A stretch of 64,000 nucleotides of DNA, taken from assembly GCF_000737595.1 (NCBI RefSeq), contig NZ_CP006271.1:2170001-2234000 (forward strand), written 5' to 3'. Both the position numbers and the translations under genes were made by a program. Source of the DNA: Synechococcus sp. KORDI-52. Its GTDB lineage: Bacteria; Cyanobacteriota; Cyanobacteriia; PCC-6307; Cyanobiaceae. Shown one piece after another: positions 53,732 through 63,485 of this stretch; within the stretch, counting starts at the first letter, position 1; the number at the start of each line of letters is the position of its first letter. The notes under the pieces are model-generated. The model was not told the origin of the DNA, did not search any database, and was given only the letters and a program-made list of their open reading frames with translations.

Positions 53732-54670
53732 TCAGATGCCGCTGGGAAGACGACGGGTGAGGTTGCGGAGCTTCCGCAGCGCCTTGAGCTCAACCTGACG
53801 CACCCGCTCTCGGGACACCTCCATGAGTCGTCCGATCTCGGCAAGCGTGTGGCGTTCGTTGCCCTCAAGCCCGAAACGCATGCGAAGAACATGCTGCTCC
53901 TGTTCGCTGAGATGGCTCAACCAGCGTCCCAGTTGTTCATGGTGAATCCGCTGCTCCACGATGTCGAGGGGTTCATCGAGGGACGAATCGGCGATCAAAT
54001 CGCCAAGGAAGCTGCGCCCCTCCTCACCGTTGACTGGAGCATCCAGGCTGCTGGTGGTCAGGGCCTGGCGGAGCAGTGAATCCAATTCATCAAGCGGAAT
54101 GTCCATGGCTTCAGCGATCTCCACACGGCTGGGCATGGCTCCGAGCTTGTGGGCGAGATCGAGGCTGACCTTGCGAATGGTGGTGAGCCGTTCACTCAGA
54201 TGGACGGGCAATCGAATCGTGCGCGACTGACAGGCAATGGCGCGCGTCATGCTCTGGCGAATCCACCAGAAGGCATAGGTGGAAAACTTGTAACCCCTGG
54301 TTGGATCGAATTTCTCAACAGCCCGTTCCAACCCGAGAGATCCCTCCTGAATCAGGTCGAGCAACTCCAGACCCTTTCCCTGATATTTCTTGGCAACGCT
54401 CACCACGAGACGGAGATTGGCCTTCATCATCCGCTCTTTGGCGCGGCGACCGATCCTCAGAAGGCGGCGCTGCGCTGTTGTGAGTTCCCCATCCTCAAAC
54501 TCACGCGAGCCGTCCTCAGTGAGAGCCATCATCGCCTGGACCTGATTGCCCAGTTCGATTTCTTCCGCTGCTGTAAGCAGAGGAATTCTGCCAATGGTGG
54601 CGAGGTACCAGCTGACGGGATCGCTGCTGCGCCGGCGTTGCGTCTCCAGCGGCTTGGAAGCTGTGGACAC
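53732..54670 (-). CDS. Group 2 sigma-70 family RNA polymerase sigma factor
   Basis: 312 residues from a GTG. Region 1.2 is DPVSWYLATIGRIPLL. Region 2 has LRLVVSVAKKYQGKGLELLDL, cut here by its conserved Lys, then KFSTYAFWWIRQSMTRAIA. Region 4 reads TLAEIGRLMEVSRERVRQVE. The absence of a long region 1.1 and the short total length mark a non-essential group 2 factor (SigB/C/D/E type). The 178-nt upstream gap (54671-54848) is AT-rich with a TATGTAAT-like element. It also contains a 47-codon frame (54701-54844, minus) that I consider spurious. Confidence 0.93.
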   Translation of the reverse strand: MSTASKPLETQRRRSSDPVSWYLATIGRIPLLTAAEEIELGNQVQAMMALTEDGSREFEDGELTTAQRRLLRIGRRAKERMMKANLRLVVSVAKKYQGKGLELLDLIQEGSLGLERAVEKFDPTRGYKFSTYAFWWIRQSMTRAIACQSRTIRLPVHLSERLTTIRKVSLDLAHKLGAMPSRVEIAEAMDIPLDELDSLLRQALTTSSLDAPVNGEEGRSFLGDLIADSSLDEPLDIVEQRIHHEQLGRWLSHLSEQEQHVLRMRFGLEGNERHTLAEIGRLMEVSRERVRQVELKALRKLRNLTRRLPSGI

Positions 54671-54848
54671 CTTGGGTGCTGCAAAAGTGAATTGACTTTC
54701 CTACGAACAGAAAGAATGTCGAAGTGTTTTCAGCAACCCTTCAGATTTAGGACAGCAAACCGCAACATTACATATTGCCGAAAGATTTGAAACCAAGGAA
54801 AACTCACTTGGCACCTGCAAGCCGAGACGATCAAAACGACTCATTTGT

Positions 54849-56372
54849 TCAGACTTCGTTGAACATCGTTGTTTGCTTTTTCTGACATCGCGCTGTATTG
54901 ATTTTCAAACAATCCGCAATCGTTGAAGCATCACTGGAGCGAGCACGAGCTGCCGCCAATCCATGCAAAGCCGTGGCGGCAGAAAAGCTTTCCAGCCCTG
55001 GCTCCTCCTGCGCGGCAACAGCCTGGGCACCCCAGCCGGTGGCAAAACCGGCCAGCAGGTCGCCCAGGCCGGTGCGGGCCACCCGAGGGGTCGTGCCTGT
55101 CAGCACCACCGCCGCACCCGATGGATCCGCCAGCACCGAATGCGCTCCCTTCAGCAAAATGCAGCAACGACTGCAGCGGGCCGCGGAAATCGCCTTCTCC
55201 AGCGCATCACCCGCACCACAGTCTGGAAACAACCGCGCAAACTCGGCCGCATGGGGCGTCAGCCAAGTCGGTCCCTGCCGTTGCAACAACCAACGCCATC
55301 CCTCAGGGCTTGCCGCCAAACCATTGATGCCATCGGCATCGAGCACCAGCAAACCAGCAACGCTGAGCATCTGCTCTGACCATCGGTTCCACCAATGGGT
55401 GGGCTCCCCCAGCCCGGGCCCGACCAACACCGCATCCAGCCGCTCTGGAATCACCCCGTCCTCCAGTTGCATCACCTCCGGCAACATCTGCCACAAGCTG
55501 GATTGAAGACGGGGCGGCACAACGGCTTGAACGCACCCGCAGCCACTGGCCATGGCCCCCCGCAGCGCCAGATGTGCTGCGCCGGGGTAACGATCACTGC
55601 CCGCCACCACCAGGCAGCGGCCCCGTTCGTACTTCATCGCTGTGGGCGGCAGCGATGGTAACGGGGCCGAGCAGGCCTCGCTCACCGGCAGGCGGCGCGG
55701 CAGAACCGCCGCAGCGTTGCCCATCACCGCAGGCGGCAACCCCAGATCCATCCGCACCAGCGCACCAACCCAGGGACGGGCCGGATCCAGACACAGCCCG
55801 CGCTTCAACCAGCCGGCGCTGAGGGTGACCGAAGCACAGGCCGCCTGCTCACCCAACACCGTTCCATGGTCGGAACAAAGGCCCGAGGGCACATCCAGGC
55901 TGATCAACGCCCCAGGCCGCAGCTGTTGACGGCGCCGGAACAGATCCGCCAACGAGGCAGGCAGCGGCCGGCTCTGGCCGAGCCCGAAGACCGCATCCAG
56001 CCACAGGGCGGCTCCGCCGGGGTCGGGCTCGTCAGCCAGGCGCCGCAGACCAAGCCACTCCCCATGGCGCAGATGCTCTTCAGTGAGGGGCTTGCGAAGC
56101 GAAAGGGGACACCAAAGAGAGACATCAACTCCCGCCAGGTGCAATTCTCGCGCCACCACGAGACCATCGCCACCGTTGTGGCCCGGCCCCACCAGAACCA
56201 CCACACCACGCCACAGCAGATCCCGGCGTGCCAGCAGCCAAGCCGCCATGACCAGCCCCACCTTCTCCATCAAGGCGGCGACGGGCATTCCGCTGTTGAA
56301 CAACCTCTGTTCCGCGGCACCCATGGACGCGGCATCCACCAGCAGGTGATTGGAATCAGCGGGAGGCCACAC
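54849..56372 (-). CDS. nnrD: Bifunctional NAD(P)H-hydrate epimerase/dehydratase
   Basis: 507 residues. The N-terminal YjeF epimerase domain has [21 protein letters not shown] split at its Gly-Gly. The C-terminal ribokinase-like dehydratase domain has [31 protein letters not shown] and the catalytic [10 protein letters not shown] (usual form GSGDVLAG). It repairs hydrated NADH and NADPH. The annotated GTG start at 56372 is uncertain, since the conserved region begins near [15 protein letters not shown]. It diverges from mnmA with 51 nt between. Confidence 0.92.
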   Translation of the reverse strand: MWPPADSNHLLVDAASMGAAEQRLFNSGMPVAALMEKVGLVMAAWLLARRDLLWRGVVVLVGPGHNGGDGLVVARELHLAGVDVSLWCPLSLRKPLTEEHLRHGEWLGLRRLADEPDPGGAALWLDAVFGLGQSRPLPASLADLFRRRQQLRPGALISLDVPSGLCSDHGTVLGEQAACASVTLSAGWLKRGLCLDPARPWVGALVRMDLGLPPAVMGNAAAVLPRRLPVSEACSAPLPSLPPTAMKYERGRCLVVAGSDRYPGAAHLALRGAMASGCGCVQAVVPPRLQSSLWQMLPEVMQLEDGVIPERLDAVLVGPGLGEPTHWWNRWSEQMLSVAGLLVLDADGINGLAASPEGWRWLLQRQGPTWLTPHAAEFARLFPDCGAGDALEKAISAARCSRCCILLKGAHSVLADPSGAAVVLTGTTPRVARTGLGDLLAGFATGWGAQAVAAQEEPGLESFSAATALHGLAAARARSSDASTIADCLKINTARCQKKQTTMFNEV

Positions 56373-56423
56373 CAGTGGGAGGTTGCCGGGACCTCACTAT
56401 GGAGAGAACTCCCTGTGCCGCCC

Positions 56424-57575
56424 ATGGCCGTCGGATCCACCACAACCCGCGCTGGAGAGGCTGCTCTTGAGCGGCTCCGGCACTGGCCCGGTGAGCATCG
56501 CGTGGCCGTTGGTCTCTCCGGCGGCGTCGACAGTTCCCTGACGGCGGCACTGCTGGTGGAAGCGGGCTGGCAGGTGGAAGGCCTGACGCTCTGGCTGATG
56601 AGCGGGAAAGGGGCCTGTTGTGCGGAGGGGCTGGTGGATGCGGCCGGAATCTGTGAACAGCTCGGCATTCCCCACCACGTGGTGGACACGCGGGAGACCT
56701 TCCGACAGGAGATCGTGCAACGGCTGGTGGATGGCTATCGCGATGGGATCACGCCATTGCCCTGCTCCCAGTGCAATCGATCGGTGAAGTTCGGACCGAT
56801 GCTCGATTGGGCTCTGCAGGAGCGCAAGCTGCCCCGCATCGCCACCGGCCACTACGCCCGGATCCGTCATGGCGGCGATCGAGGGCGACATCAGCTGCTG
56901 CGGGGCCTCGACACCCGCAAGGACCAGAGCTATTTCCTCTACGACCTGCCCCAGGAGGTTCTCGGGCGCATCGTTTTTCCCTTGGGGGAGCTGACCAAAC
57001 CCGACACGCGGCTCGAAGCCGCCCGACACGGTCTGCGCACCGCAGAAAAACCGGAGAGTCAGGATCTTTGCCTGGCCGACCACCACGGATCGATGCGGGC
57101 CTTCCTGGATGCCTATCTGCCACCGCGGCAGGGGGAAATCGTGCTGGCCGATGGAACCGTTGTGGGCGAGCACGACGGCATCGAACACTTCACCATCGGT
57201 CAGCGCAAAGGGCTCGGTGTGGCCTGGCGCGAGCCCCTTCACGTCATCCGTCTGGATGCTGCAATGAATCGGGTGGTCGTGGCACCCCGGGCCGAGGCCG
57301 GCCGAAACAGCTGCGTGGTGGGCGCGGTGAACTGGGTCTCGATTGACCCGATCGAGGCGCCGCGAACCATTGAGGTGCAGGTGCGCTACCGCAGTACACC
57401 GGTGCGTGCGGAGCTTTCACCCCTTCCGGCCATCGAGGCCGATCAGCAGCGGGAGCGGCCCCACCGCTGCCGTCTCAGCTTTGAGGAGGAGCAGTTCTCG
57501 ATCACACCAGGCCAGGCGGCGGTGTTCTACGACGGTGAAACCGTTCTGGGTGGGGGGCTGATCCAACGGGAATAG
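56424..57575 (+). CDS. mnmA: tRNA-specific 2-thiouridylase MnmA
   Basis: 383 residues from ATG 56424 ([18 protein letters not shown]). The PP-loop GLSGGVDSS is at 30-38. The active-site Cys114 (PLPCSQCN) and Cys216 (SQDLCLADH) are present, as is the tRNA-binding region [11 protein letters not shown]. It thiolates U34 in Lys, Glu and Gln tRNAs. The frame is open 186 codons upstream, antisense to nnrD, and that extension is rejected. The last 49 nt overlap the convergent lnt gene. Confidence 0.95.
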   Translation: MAVGSTTTRAGEAALERLRHWPGEHRVAVGLSGGVDSSLTAALLVEAGWQVEGLTLWLMSGKGACCAEGLVDAAGICEQLGIPHHVVDTRETFRQEIVQRLVDGYRDGITPLPCSQCNRSVKFGPMLDWALQERKLPRIATGHYARIRHGGDRGRHQLLRGLDTRKDQSYFLYDLPQEVLGRIVFPLGELTKPDTRLEAARHGLRTAEKPESQDLCLADHHGSMRAFLDAYLPPRQGEIVLADGTVVGEHDGIEHFTIGQRKGLGVAWREPLHVIRLDAAMNRVVVAPRAEAGRNSCVVGAVNWVSIDPIEAPRTIEVQVRYRSTPVRAELSPLPAIEADQQRERPHRCRLSFEEEQFSITPGQAAVFYDGETVLGGGLIQRE

Positions 57576-58942
57576 GGCGTGACGCGCTGGCGGACCTGAA
57601 CGACGGCCTCGGCGACCCCCGGGGCTTCAGGCGCTAACAACCTCTGCACCGTCCCATTGGCCGAAATCAGCGCCGTGGGGCCCGTGTTGCCAACGCTGAG
57701 CAGATCCCGTCCTGTCTCGATGGCCCGTAACTGCGCCAGAGCCAGAAACTGCTCCTGCAACTGGAGCGGGTAGGGGTCGAGATTGGCGATGGCCAGGAGC
57801 CAGGTCGCTCCATCCGCAGCGGCGCGGGCCAGAGCCAGGCCATCGGCGATCTCGTAGCAGATCGCCACGGCAGCCGGCGGCTCCAGCACCGCCATCGTTC
57901 TCGGGGCCGGACCGGGGGACAGTCCCCCCACCGCAGACAGTCCCGCCGTCAGCCCGGCAGGCAAGGGTGGCATCCATTCCCCGATCGGCACGAGACGGTG
58001 CTTGTCAGCAAGAGGAACGGGAAACCAGTCGGGCGGCTCGTACAGCACCAAAGAACTGCGTTGCTGACCCCGCACCCAACGGAATCCGCCACTGATCAGA
58101 GGAACGGCTGGAGCTTCGGCCGGCAGCTGAAAACGCGCCGGCAGCGCTCCCTCCGGAGCCACCACAGCAGCCGGATTGTTGGGCTCCAGCTGACGCATCG
58201 CCTCCACCAGAGCCATTGGAAGCGCCTGTTGACGCTCCAGATCGAATTTTTCTCGGGTGGGAACGGCGGGTTGCCAGACCCCCAGAGCAACGGAGCCGAC
58301 CGGCGGCGGCGGCGCCGACAACAGCCAGCTGCCCAAACCATGGGCCAGAAGCACACTGGCCAATCCGAGCAGGCCCCAGCGACGCCAGGCAGCGGGTTGC
58401 TCGAACAGCGCCAGCAGGCAGCAGCCCCAGCACAACTGCAGCCATGTCAGCCCTCCGGAACCGAACCAGCGGGCTAATCCCGCCAGGGGACGGTCCCAGG
58501 GCAGGGTGGTGTCGCCGACGCCGATCCAGAACAGCGGCGAACCCGAAAGCACCAGTTCGGCAAGGGCCCAGACCCCGGCCAGCAACATCAGCCGCACTGG
58601 ACGCGGCCAGTGATGAGGCAACCGCCACGCCAGCACAGACCATCCGGCCAGAAGCAGAGCGGCAAGGCTCCCGCAGGCCAGCCAGAGGGCCAGGGCCACA
58701 GGCAGGCTGAGCCAGGCGGGGACGCCCATCCAGGTGAGGGGGTGCAGGGCCAGCAGCCAACGGTGACTGATCAAAACGGCCAGCAGTCCCCAGCCCGCCG
58801 ACCAACGGGGTCGTTCAGCCACGGACCAGAGCAGCGCCAGGGCGGGGACCATCAACAATGGCCCGCCCAGGGATGGAGCTGTGCCCGCCAGGACGCCTCC
58901 GAGCAGGGCGCGCGTTCCGGCCTGCAGTTGGTGATTGCCCAT
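57527..58942 (-). CDS. lnt: Apolipoprotein N-acyltransferase
   Basis: 471 residues. There are six or more N-terminal helices (about 10-210), then a nitrilase-type domain with the catalytic triad Glu264 (VAPEGALP), Lys314 (LADKHRLVP) and Cys362 (AICYEIADG). It adds the third acyl chain to the N-terminal Cys of lipoproteins in the inner membrane. The final 49 nt overlap the mnmA 3' end on the other strand, which constrains both C-termini. It diverges from the 58996 gene. Confidence 0.92.
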   Translation of the reverse strand: MGNHQLQAGTRALLGGVLAGTAPSLGGPLLMVPALALLWSVAERPRWSAGWGLLAVLISHRWLLALHPLTWMGVPAWLSLPVALALWLACGSLAALLLAGWSVLAWRLPHHWPRPVRLMLLAGVWALAELVLSGSPLFWIGVGDTTLPWDRPLAGLARWFGSGGLTWLQLCWGCCLLALFEQPAAWRRWGLLGLASVLLAHGLGSWLLSAPPPPVGSVALGVWQPAVPTREKFDLERQQALPMALVEAMRQLEPNNPAAVVAPEGALPARFQLPAEAPAVPLISGGFRWVRGQQRSSLVLYEPPDWFPVPLADKHRLVPIGEWMPPLPAGLTAGLSAVGGLSPGPAPRTMAVLEPPAAVAICYEIADGLALARAAADGATWLLAIANLDPYPLQLQEQFLALAQLRAIETGRDLLSVGNTGPTALISANGTVQRLLAPEAPGVAEAVVQVRQRVTPYSRWISPPPRTVSPS

Positions 58943-58995
58943 GGTCAGCAGTCCCGGCCGAGGTCATCCTGGATCGGACCCGCCCACCTCTCACC

Positions 58996-59325
58996 ATGGA
59001 TGCCGCGAATCCTCTCCAGCAACTGCTGCTCCGCGGCCTGGGGACGACCACCCTTGTTGCGGAACGTCTGCGCGGCGTCACCCAGAACTGGGTGAGCAGT
59101 GGCCGGCTTGATCCAAACGAAGCCTCTGCTCTGGTGGATGACGTGCTCAAAGCCCTCCGCGGTGAAACCCCCGAACTGGAGCAGCAGATGGGGCGCAACT
59201 TGGAACGGAACCGCGACAACCTCCTCCAGGACTTTGGCGTTCCCAGCCAGAAGGAAGTGGATGAGCTGCGCGGTCGCATTGATCGGCTTGAACAACAGCT
59301 GCGGCAGATGAACCGGCCGGAATGA
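58996..59325 (+). CDS. Phasin-like coiled-coil protein
   Basis: 109 residues from ATG 58996 (MDAANPLQQLLLRGLGTTTL). A helix-rich N-terminal half is followed by a heptad coiled coil near the end (VDELRGRIDRLEQQLRQM). The pattern resembles the cyanobacterial phasin/poly(hydroxyalkanoate)-associated family, although polymer synthesis is not implied. Function is unknown. The next gene starts 51 nt downstream. Confidence 0.7.
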   Translation: MDAANPLQQLLLRGLGTTTLVAERLRGVTQNWVSSGRLDPNEASALVDDVLKALRGETPELEQQMGRNLERNRDNLLQDFGVPSQKEVDELRGRIDRLEQQLRQMNRPE

Positions 59326-59376
59326 ACGCCGCTGAAGCAGAGCGGAGGTCAGAATCGAGACAACAGAAGCCCTTCC

Positions 59377-59976
59377 GTGCGCGACATCATCATCAGCACA
59401 ACGGTCTGCGTGGCCTGCCTGCTCCTGGCCCTGGTCAGCCAGATCGTGGCCCCCTCCACCGTTGCCGCAGCCCCCGTCCGGCCCGCTGCCGTGCGCACCG
59501 AGGCTTCCAAACCCCAGAAGGCGTTGAGCTTCGAACTCGACCCTGACGACCCCAACCCGACCCTTTTCGCCATGGCCAACGATTCGAATCGCGCCGATGC
59601 CTCGGCCCTCGGCGGCCCCCTCGATGCCCCTGACACCAGCATCACCGCCAGTGGCCTGAAAATCACCGAGCTGGAGGTGGGCAGCGGCGACGAAGCCACT
59701 CCGGGCCAGACAGTGGTGGTGCATTACCGCGGAACCCTTGAAAACGGCAAGCAATTCGACGCCAGTTATGACCGGGGCACACCTTTCAGCTTTCCCCTCG
59801 GCGCTGGCCGCGTGATCAAAGGTTGGGATGAAGGAGTGGCTGGGATGAAAGTCGGCGGCAAGCGCAAGCTGGTGATCCCGTCGGACCTGGCTTACGGATC
59901 CCGGGGCGCCGGTGGCGTGATTCCCCCCAATGCAACCTTGATCTTTGAGGTGGAATTGCTCGACGTGAAGAAGTAG
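59377..59976 (+). CDS. Exported FKBP-type peptidyl-prolyl isomerase
   Basis: 199 residues from a GTG at 59377. An N-terminal hydrophobic signal or anchor (about 4-27) and an Ala/Pro-rich linker are followed by a complete FKBP domain (about 90-199): [59 protein letters not shown]. It should fold proteins in the lumen or periplasm. It precedes sodN by 42 nt on the same strand. Confidence 0.93.
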   Translation: MRDIIISTTVCVACLLLALVSQIVAPSTVAAAPVRPAAVRTEASKPQKALSFELDPDDPNPTLFAMANDSNRADASALGGPLDAPDTSITASGLKITELEVGSGDEATPGQTVVVHYRGTLENGKQFDASYDRGTPFSFPLGAGRVIKGWDEGVAGMKVGGKRKLVIPSDLAYGSRGAGGVIPPNATLIFEVELLDVKK

Positions 59977-60018
59977 GCGGAAGCTAGGCTCAAACCAAGC
60001 CAATTCCGCTCTGAACCG

Positions 60019-60492
60019 ATGCTGCGCTCGGCCCTTTCCGCCCTTGCATCTGCCCTCCCTGCCCCCGTGGCAGAAGCCCATTGTGACGGTCCTTGTGGCG
60101 TGTACGACCCGGCTTCCGCTCGCGTGGCAGCCGAAGCCGTGCTGTCGATGACCAAAAAGCTGAAGGCGATGGAAGCTCCCGCCGCTGGTGACGCTGCTGC
60201 GCTGGCCGCTTACAACAACACCTTCGGCCGCTACGTGGCCATCAAGGAAGAGGAAGCACAGAAGACCAAGAAAGAGCTGTTGATCCTCTGGACCGACTAC
60301 TTCAAGCCCGATCACCTGGCCACCTTCCCCGACCTGCACGACACCTTCTGGAAAGCAGCCAAACTCTGCAGCGCCTGCAAGGTGAACATCGATCAGGCCA
60401 AGGCCGAGGAACTGATGGCCGCCGTTGAGAAAATCCACGGCATGTTCTGGCAGTCCAAGGGCCGTTCCGACGCCTGGGTCACCGCATCCTGA
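60019..60492 (+). CDS. sodN: Nickel superoxide dismutase precursor
   Basis: 157 residues. The nickel hook HCDGPCGVY begins at His21; cleavage before His21 by SodX frees the N-terminal amine that ligates Ni together with Cys22 and Cys26. The rest is the four-helix bundle (KKLKAMEAP, LWTDYFKPDHLATFPDLHDT). The 20-residue leader is typical. NiSOD replaces Fe-SOD in many marine Synechococcus and saves iron. A strong terminator hairpin lies 27 nt after the stop, ahead of sodX. Confidence 0.96.
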   Translation: MLRSALSALASALPAPVAEAHCDGPCGVYDPASARVAAEAVLSMTKKLKAMEAPAAGDAAALAAYNNTFGRYVAIKEEEAQKTKKELLILWTDYFKPDHLATFPDLHDTFWKAAKLCSACKVNIDQAKAEELMAAVEKIHGMFWQSKGRSDAWVTAS

Positions 60493-60518
60493 GTTCGAAC
60501 AGAACCAACCACCCCATC

Positions 60519-60555
60519 GCAGCAGCAGGTCTTCGCGACCTGTTGCTGCTTTTTT
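60519..60555 (+). terminator. Terminator/attenuator hairpin between sodN and sodX
   Basis: GCAGCAGCAGGTC pairs with GACCTGTTGCTGC (13 bp, one G-U) around a 5-nt loop TTCGC, followed by six T residues (60550-60555). It is the strongest hairpin I saw in the window. The only permitted sodX start in frame (TTG 60543) falls inside its 3' arm, so read-through or a separate start mechanism is needed for sodX. Confidence 0.88.
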
Positions 60556-60875
60556 GTGGCCGACGGCTGCTGCTGCGCATCGAAGGACGATCGATGCAAC
60601 CCACCCTTGAACCCGGAGACCGGGTTCTGGTCAGACGACTGGGACGGAAGCCCGCGCCCGGACTGGGATCCGTGGTCGTGACCTGGCATCCACAGCACAG
60701 CACGCTGCGCCTGATCAAGCGCCTGAGCCGAATGGACAGCAACGGGCTTTGGTTGCTCGGAGACAATCCCGCCGAAAGCACCGACAGCCGCCAACTCGGA
60801 GCGGTGCCAACCAACCTGTTGATTGGCGAGGTGGTGGGCCGGCTCCCGCTCGGGGAATCAGAACAAGGCCGGTGA
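60543..60875 (+). CDS. sodX: SodX-type nickel superoxide dismutase maturation protease
   Basis: About 110 residues, S26 signal-peptidase-like. Catalytic Ser17 lies in EGRSMQPTLEPGD and Lys59 in LRLIKRLSR. LLGDNPAESTDSRQ is the conserved box. It cleaves the SodN leader. The start is uncertain: TTG 60543 is the only ATG/GTG/TTG upstream of ATG 60594, and the frame continues to read homologous-looking residues (AAAGLRDLL) through the hairpin upstream of it. The 3' end overlaps sodT by 18 nt on the other strand. Confidence 0.88.
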   Translation: MLLFCGRRLLLRIEGRSMQPTLEPGDRVLVRRLGRKPAPGLGSVVVTWHPQHSTLRLIKRLSRMDSNGLWLLGDNPAESTDSRQLGAVPTNLLIGEVVGRLPLGESEQGR

Positions 60876-61526
60876 AGTCTTCTGAAGCCAGATGGCACCG
60901 GTAATGATCGAGAGAGCACCTGTACCGCCCACGAGGAAGGGCATCAGCCGGGCACCGCTGCGGAGGGTCAGAAACGAGACCACCGAGACAACGGCCACCA
61001 TGGCGCCGATGGACCCAAGCAGGTAAGCCAAGAGGTAGCCCACAGCCGCATGGGGCGGCAGGGCCAAAGCAGGAATCACCGCTAGCAGGTGACTGGCCCC
61101 CGCCAGACCATGCAGCAGGCCCAGGCCCGAGGAGGCATGAACGTGGCGACGGTGGTTACTGGCGCCACGCACATGCAGATGAAGATGACGGTGCTCCGCG
61201 GCACCGTCGTGGCGGTGCTCATGGGTGTGCAGTTCCAGCCCGAAGGCGGTGCGCACCGCCAGGGCGCCCACCACCAGCAGGGCCACACCCACGAAAAATT
61301 CCGCCCAGGACGACATGGCCTCCACATGGGCCAGGTCTTTGAGGCCGATGGCGATCAACGCCAGAACCACAACCCCGGCGGAGTGGCCAGCACCCCAGGC
61401 CAGGGCATGACGAAAGGCGGCCAGGGGCTTGTTCAGGGAGAAAGGCGCCATGGCCACCAGGTGATCAGCACCACCCACCACATGAACAGCCCCGGCTGCA
61501 ACTCCGGTCAAAACGCTAATCAGCAC
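60858..61526 (-). CDS. sodT: Nickel permease of the NiSOD cluster (SodT/UreH-like)
   Basis: 222 residues with about six helices. The first helix carries the His motif HVVGGADHLVAM, and a His-rich loop (about 98-135, HTHEHRHD, HRHLHLHV) suits metal binding. A second His-containing helix reads GLLHGLAGASHLLAV. Such proteins are found beside sodN and sodX in marine cyanobacteria and are proposed to import Ni. GTG start at 61526. Its 3' end meets sodX (18-nt overlap), and its promoter region (61527-61611) is shared with the antiporter operon on the other strand. Confidence 0.85.
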   Translation of the reverse strand: MLISVLTGVAAGAVHVVGGADHLVAMAPFSLNKPLAAFRHALAWGAGHSAGVVVLALIAIGLKDLAHVEAMSSWAEFFVGVALLVVGALAVRTAFGLELHTHEHRHDGAAEHRHLHLHVRGASNHRRHVHASSGLGLLHGLAGASHLLAVIPALALPPHAAVGYLLAYLLGSIGAMVAVVSVVSFLTLRSGARLMPFLVGGTGALSIITGAIWLQKTSPALF

Positions 61527-61611
61527 AAAGAACCGCCTGAATGTCGCAATTCTACATCAGCAGTCCTAAGGGAGGTCGAGGCATACGATCCCAAAGGAAC
61601 AGGAGACGGTG

Positions 61612-61974
61612 ATGCAGCTGTCACCCCTTGCACCGATCAGTTCGGCGGTGATCACCGTGCTGATCGGTTTGAGCGGATTCGCACTGCGACGACGTCTGCT
61701 TTCCAAACTCTTTGCCATCGATGTCGCTGCGACTGGCGTGGTGACCTTGTTTGTGTTGGTGGCCTCCAGAACCGGCCTTGGATCACCAATCATTGTTGAC
61801 CCTCAGGATGTTGCTTCGTCGATCGCGGATCCCTTTCCCCAGGCGGTGATTCTCACGGCGATTGTGATCGGCTTCTCAGTGGAAGCCTTGGCTTTGGTGC
61901 TGCTTCGGCACATGGCCCGCACGCATCCACTCCTGCGCGTTGATGACTTCGACAACGAGACCGCTGGACCATGA
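61612..61974 (+). CDS. mnhC: Mrp/Mnh-type antiporter subunit C (NuoK-like)
   Basis: 120 residues from ATG 61612, preceded by AGGAG at 61601-61605. Three helices; the conserved DPFPQAVILTAIVIGFSVEA (about 71-90) is the MnhC/NuoK signature, with the membrane Glu important for proton movement. It is the first gene of an operon encoding a Na+(K+)/H+ antiporter complex related to complex I. It overlaps the next gene by 4 nt (ATGA). Marine Synechococcus would use it for salt and pH balance. Confidence 0.85.
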   Translation: MQLSPLAPISSAVITVLIGLSGFALRRRLLSKLFAIDVAATGVVTLFVLVASRTGLGSPIIVDPQDVASSIADPFPQAVILTAIVIGFSVEALALVLLRHMARTHPLLRVDDFDNETAGP

Positions 61975-63485
61975 CCGTGAACAGCGTGGTGATCGGATGG
62001 CTGCTGCTGCCGGCCATCGCCGGCTTCGCAGCTGCCTTGAGCCCAAGGCTGGGACGCCCATTGTTGTGGGTGATCCCCCTTCTGAGCCTGGGCGTCGCCT
62101 TCAGTTTTTTGGGGCCCAACGCGGCTCTTCTGCCCCTCAGCCTCAGCACGAGCCCAGCCGTCAGCCTCCAACTGGAGACACAGCAACTTCCGTTTCTCGT
62201 GCTCAATGCATTGGTGCTGCTCGCCATCGTCCTGCAGCAACCACGGCAACACGACCACGATCAATTTCGACCTGTTTTGCTGCTCGTGCTGCATGGTGCA
62301 CTCAACACGATTGACCTTGCAGCTGATCTGGTCAGCATCTATGTCGCGATCGAATTGATCTCGATTGTGAGCTTTCTGCTGATGGTGGATCTCAACCATC
62401 GCGCCAGCCTTTGGGTGGCCTTTCGCTATCTCACGTTGGGTGATCTGGCGATGTTGCTGTTCTTGCTTGGGGTTTTGGTGGTCTATTCCACAACAGGATC
62501 CTTCGCCATGGATGCGGCAGCGAGGGCCCCCGACGTTGCCATCCTGTTGCTTCTGGTTGGTCTGCTGATCAAGTCAGAAGCCTTTCTGCCGGGGTTTTGG
62601 CTGCCCAAGACCCATGCCGTCATCTCCACTGAAAATTCAGCCCTGCTCTCGGGCTGCGTGGTGACTGCCGGGATCGCGCCCCTCAGCAGACTCGGCCTGA
62701 TCAACGCCAATGCCGCTCAACTGATGCTCATTTTGGGACTGCTGAGTGTTGTGCTCGGAGGCGTCGCGGCCCTCGTGCAAAACGATCTCAAACGTCTTCT
62801 CGCCTGGAGCACGGTGTCGCAGATGGGATTTGCGCTTCTGCTGCCCACAGTGGCCAGTCTCTATGCCTTGGCCCATGGCCTGGGCAAGGCCGCTCTCTTT
62901 CTTGCTGTCGGCGAACTCCCTGCTCGCTCGATCCGCGCCCTTCAACAGCAACGGATCATCGGGCGCCTCGGTTGGCCGATGCTGCTTGCCAGCCTCTCGT
63001 TGATCGGCCTCCCCCTCAGTTTGGGCTATGGCGCCAAGACCGCACTCGTTCAACTCCTGCCCATGCCACTCGCCACAGTGGTGGGGTGGCTTGGCATCAT
63101 CACCGCCCTTGTTCTCGTCAAGCTCCTGCCCGACCGCGGGGCGCTGTCACCCACGGAACGCCCAAGCAGTGGTCAGCCGGGCTCCGGCCTTAAAGGGACA
63201 GACGGATCCATCAAGGTGCGAGGAATCTGGTTGCTGTGCATCGCCCTCTTTGTTCTCCCCGTGGCGCTGCATCAGCCCCTCTCCCTCAGCGCTGCTTCAG
63301 TCCTGAAGCTGGCGTTGATGCTGGGTGTGGCAGTTCTGGGAGAACGTCTGATCCGGCCGGCACTCAGAGGCTGGACACCACCGGATCTGGAAAATTTCAA
63401 ATCCATCGTGCTGGCCATCGGCATCACCTTGCTGGTGGGGACGACCATCAACAGCACCATCTCCACGGGAGCGGTCGTGCCATGA
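61971..63485 (+). CDS. mnhD: Mrp/Mnh-type antiporter subunit D (proton-conducting membrane protein)
   Basis: 504 residues, 12-14 helices of the NuoL/M/N family. The core around FLPGFWLPKTHAVISTENSA has the conserved Lys and Pro. LKRLLAWSTVSQMGFALLLP is the helix 8 region, and ALAHGLGKAALFLAVGELPA carries the essential channel Lys. It is the ion-translocating subunit. A 4-nt overlap joins it to mnhE. The sequence is shorter on the N-terminal side than MrpA, so D rather than A is the better call. Confidence 0.88.
   Translation: MTVNSVVIGWLLLPAIAGFAAALSPRLGRPLLWVIPLLSLGVAFSFLGPNAALLPLSLSTSPAVSLQLETQQLPFLVLNALVLLAIVLQQPRQHDHDQFRPVLLLVLHGALNTIDLAADLVSIYVAIELISIVSFLLMVDLNHRASLWVAFRYLTLGDLAMLLFLLGVLVVYSTTGSFAMDAAARAPDVAILLLLVGLLIKSEAFLPGFWLPKTHAVISTENSALLSGCVVTAGIAPLSRLGLINANAAQLMLILGLLSVVLGGVAALVQNDLKRLLAWSTVSQMGFALLLPTVASLYALAHGLGKAALFLAVGELPARSIRALQQQRIIGRLGWPMLLASLSLIGLPLSLGYGAKTALVQLLPMPLATVVGWLGIITALVLVKLLPDRGALSPTERPSSGQPGSGLKGTDGSIKVRGIWLLCIALFVLPVALHQPLSLSAASVLKLALMLGVAVLGERLIRPALRGWTPPDLENFKSIVLAIGITLLVGTTINSTISTGAVVP

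Noticed and set aside
53715-53758. Inverted repeat CGTCTTCC / GGAAGACG between pdhA and the sigma gene
   Set aside because: Half of it is inside the sigma-factor coding end and no T-run follows, so a terminator cannot be supported.
54701-54844. 47-codon frame upstream of the sigma factor
   Set aside because: It has no leader, no hydrophobic or known motif and lies in a likely promoter region.
55866-56423. 186-codon N-terminal extension of the mnmA frame
   Set aside because: It is antisense to the conserved YjeF domain of nnrD and absent from MnmA proteins.
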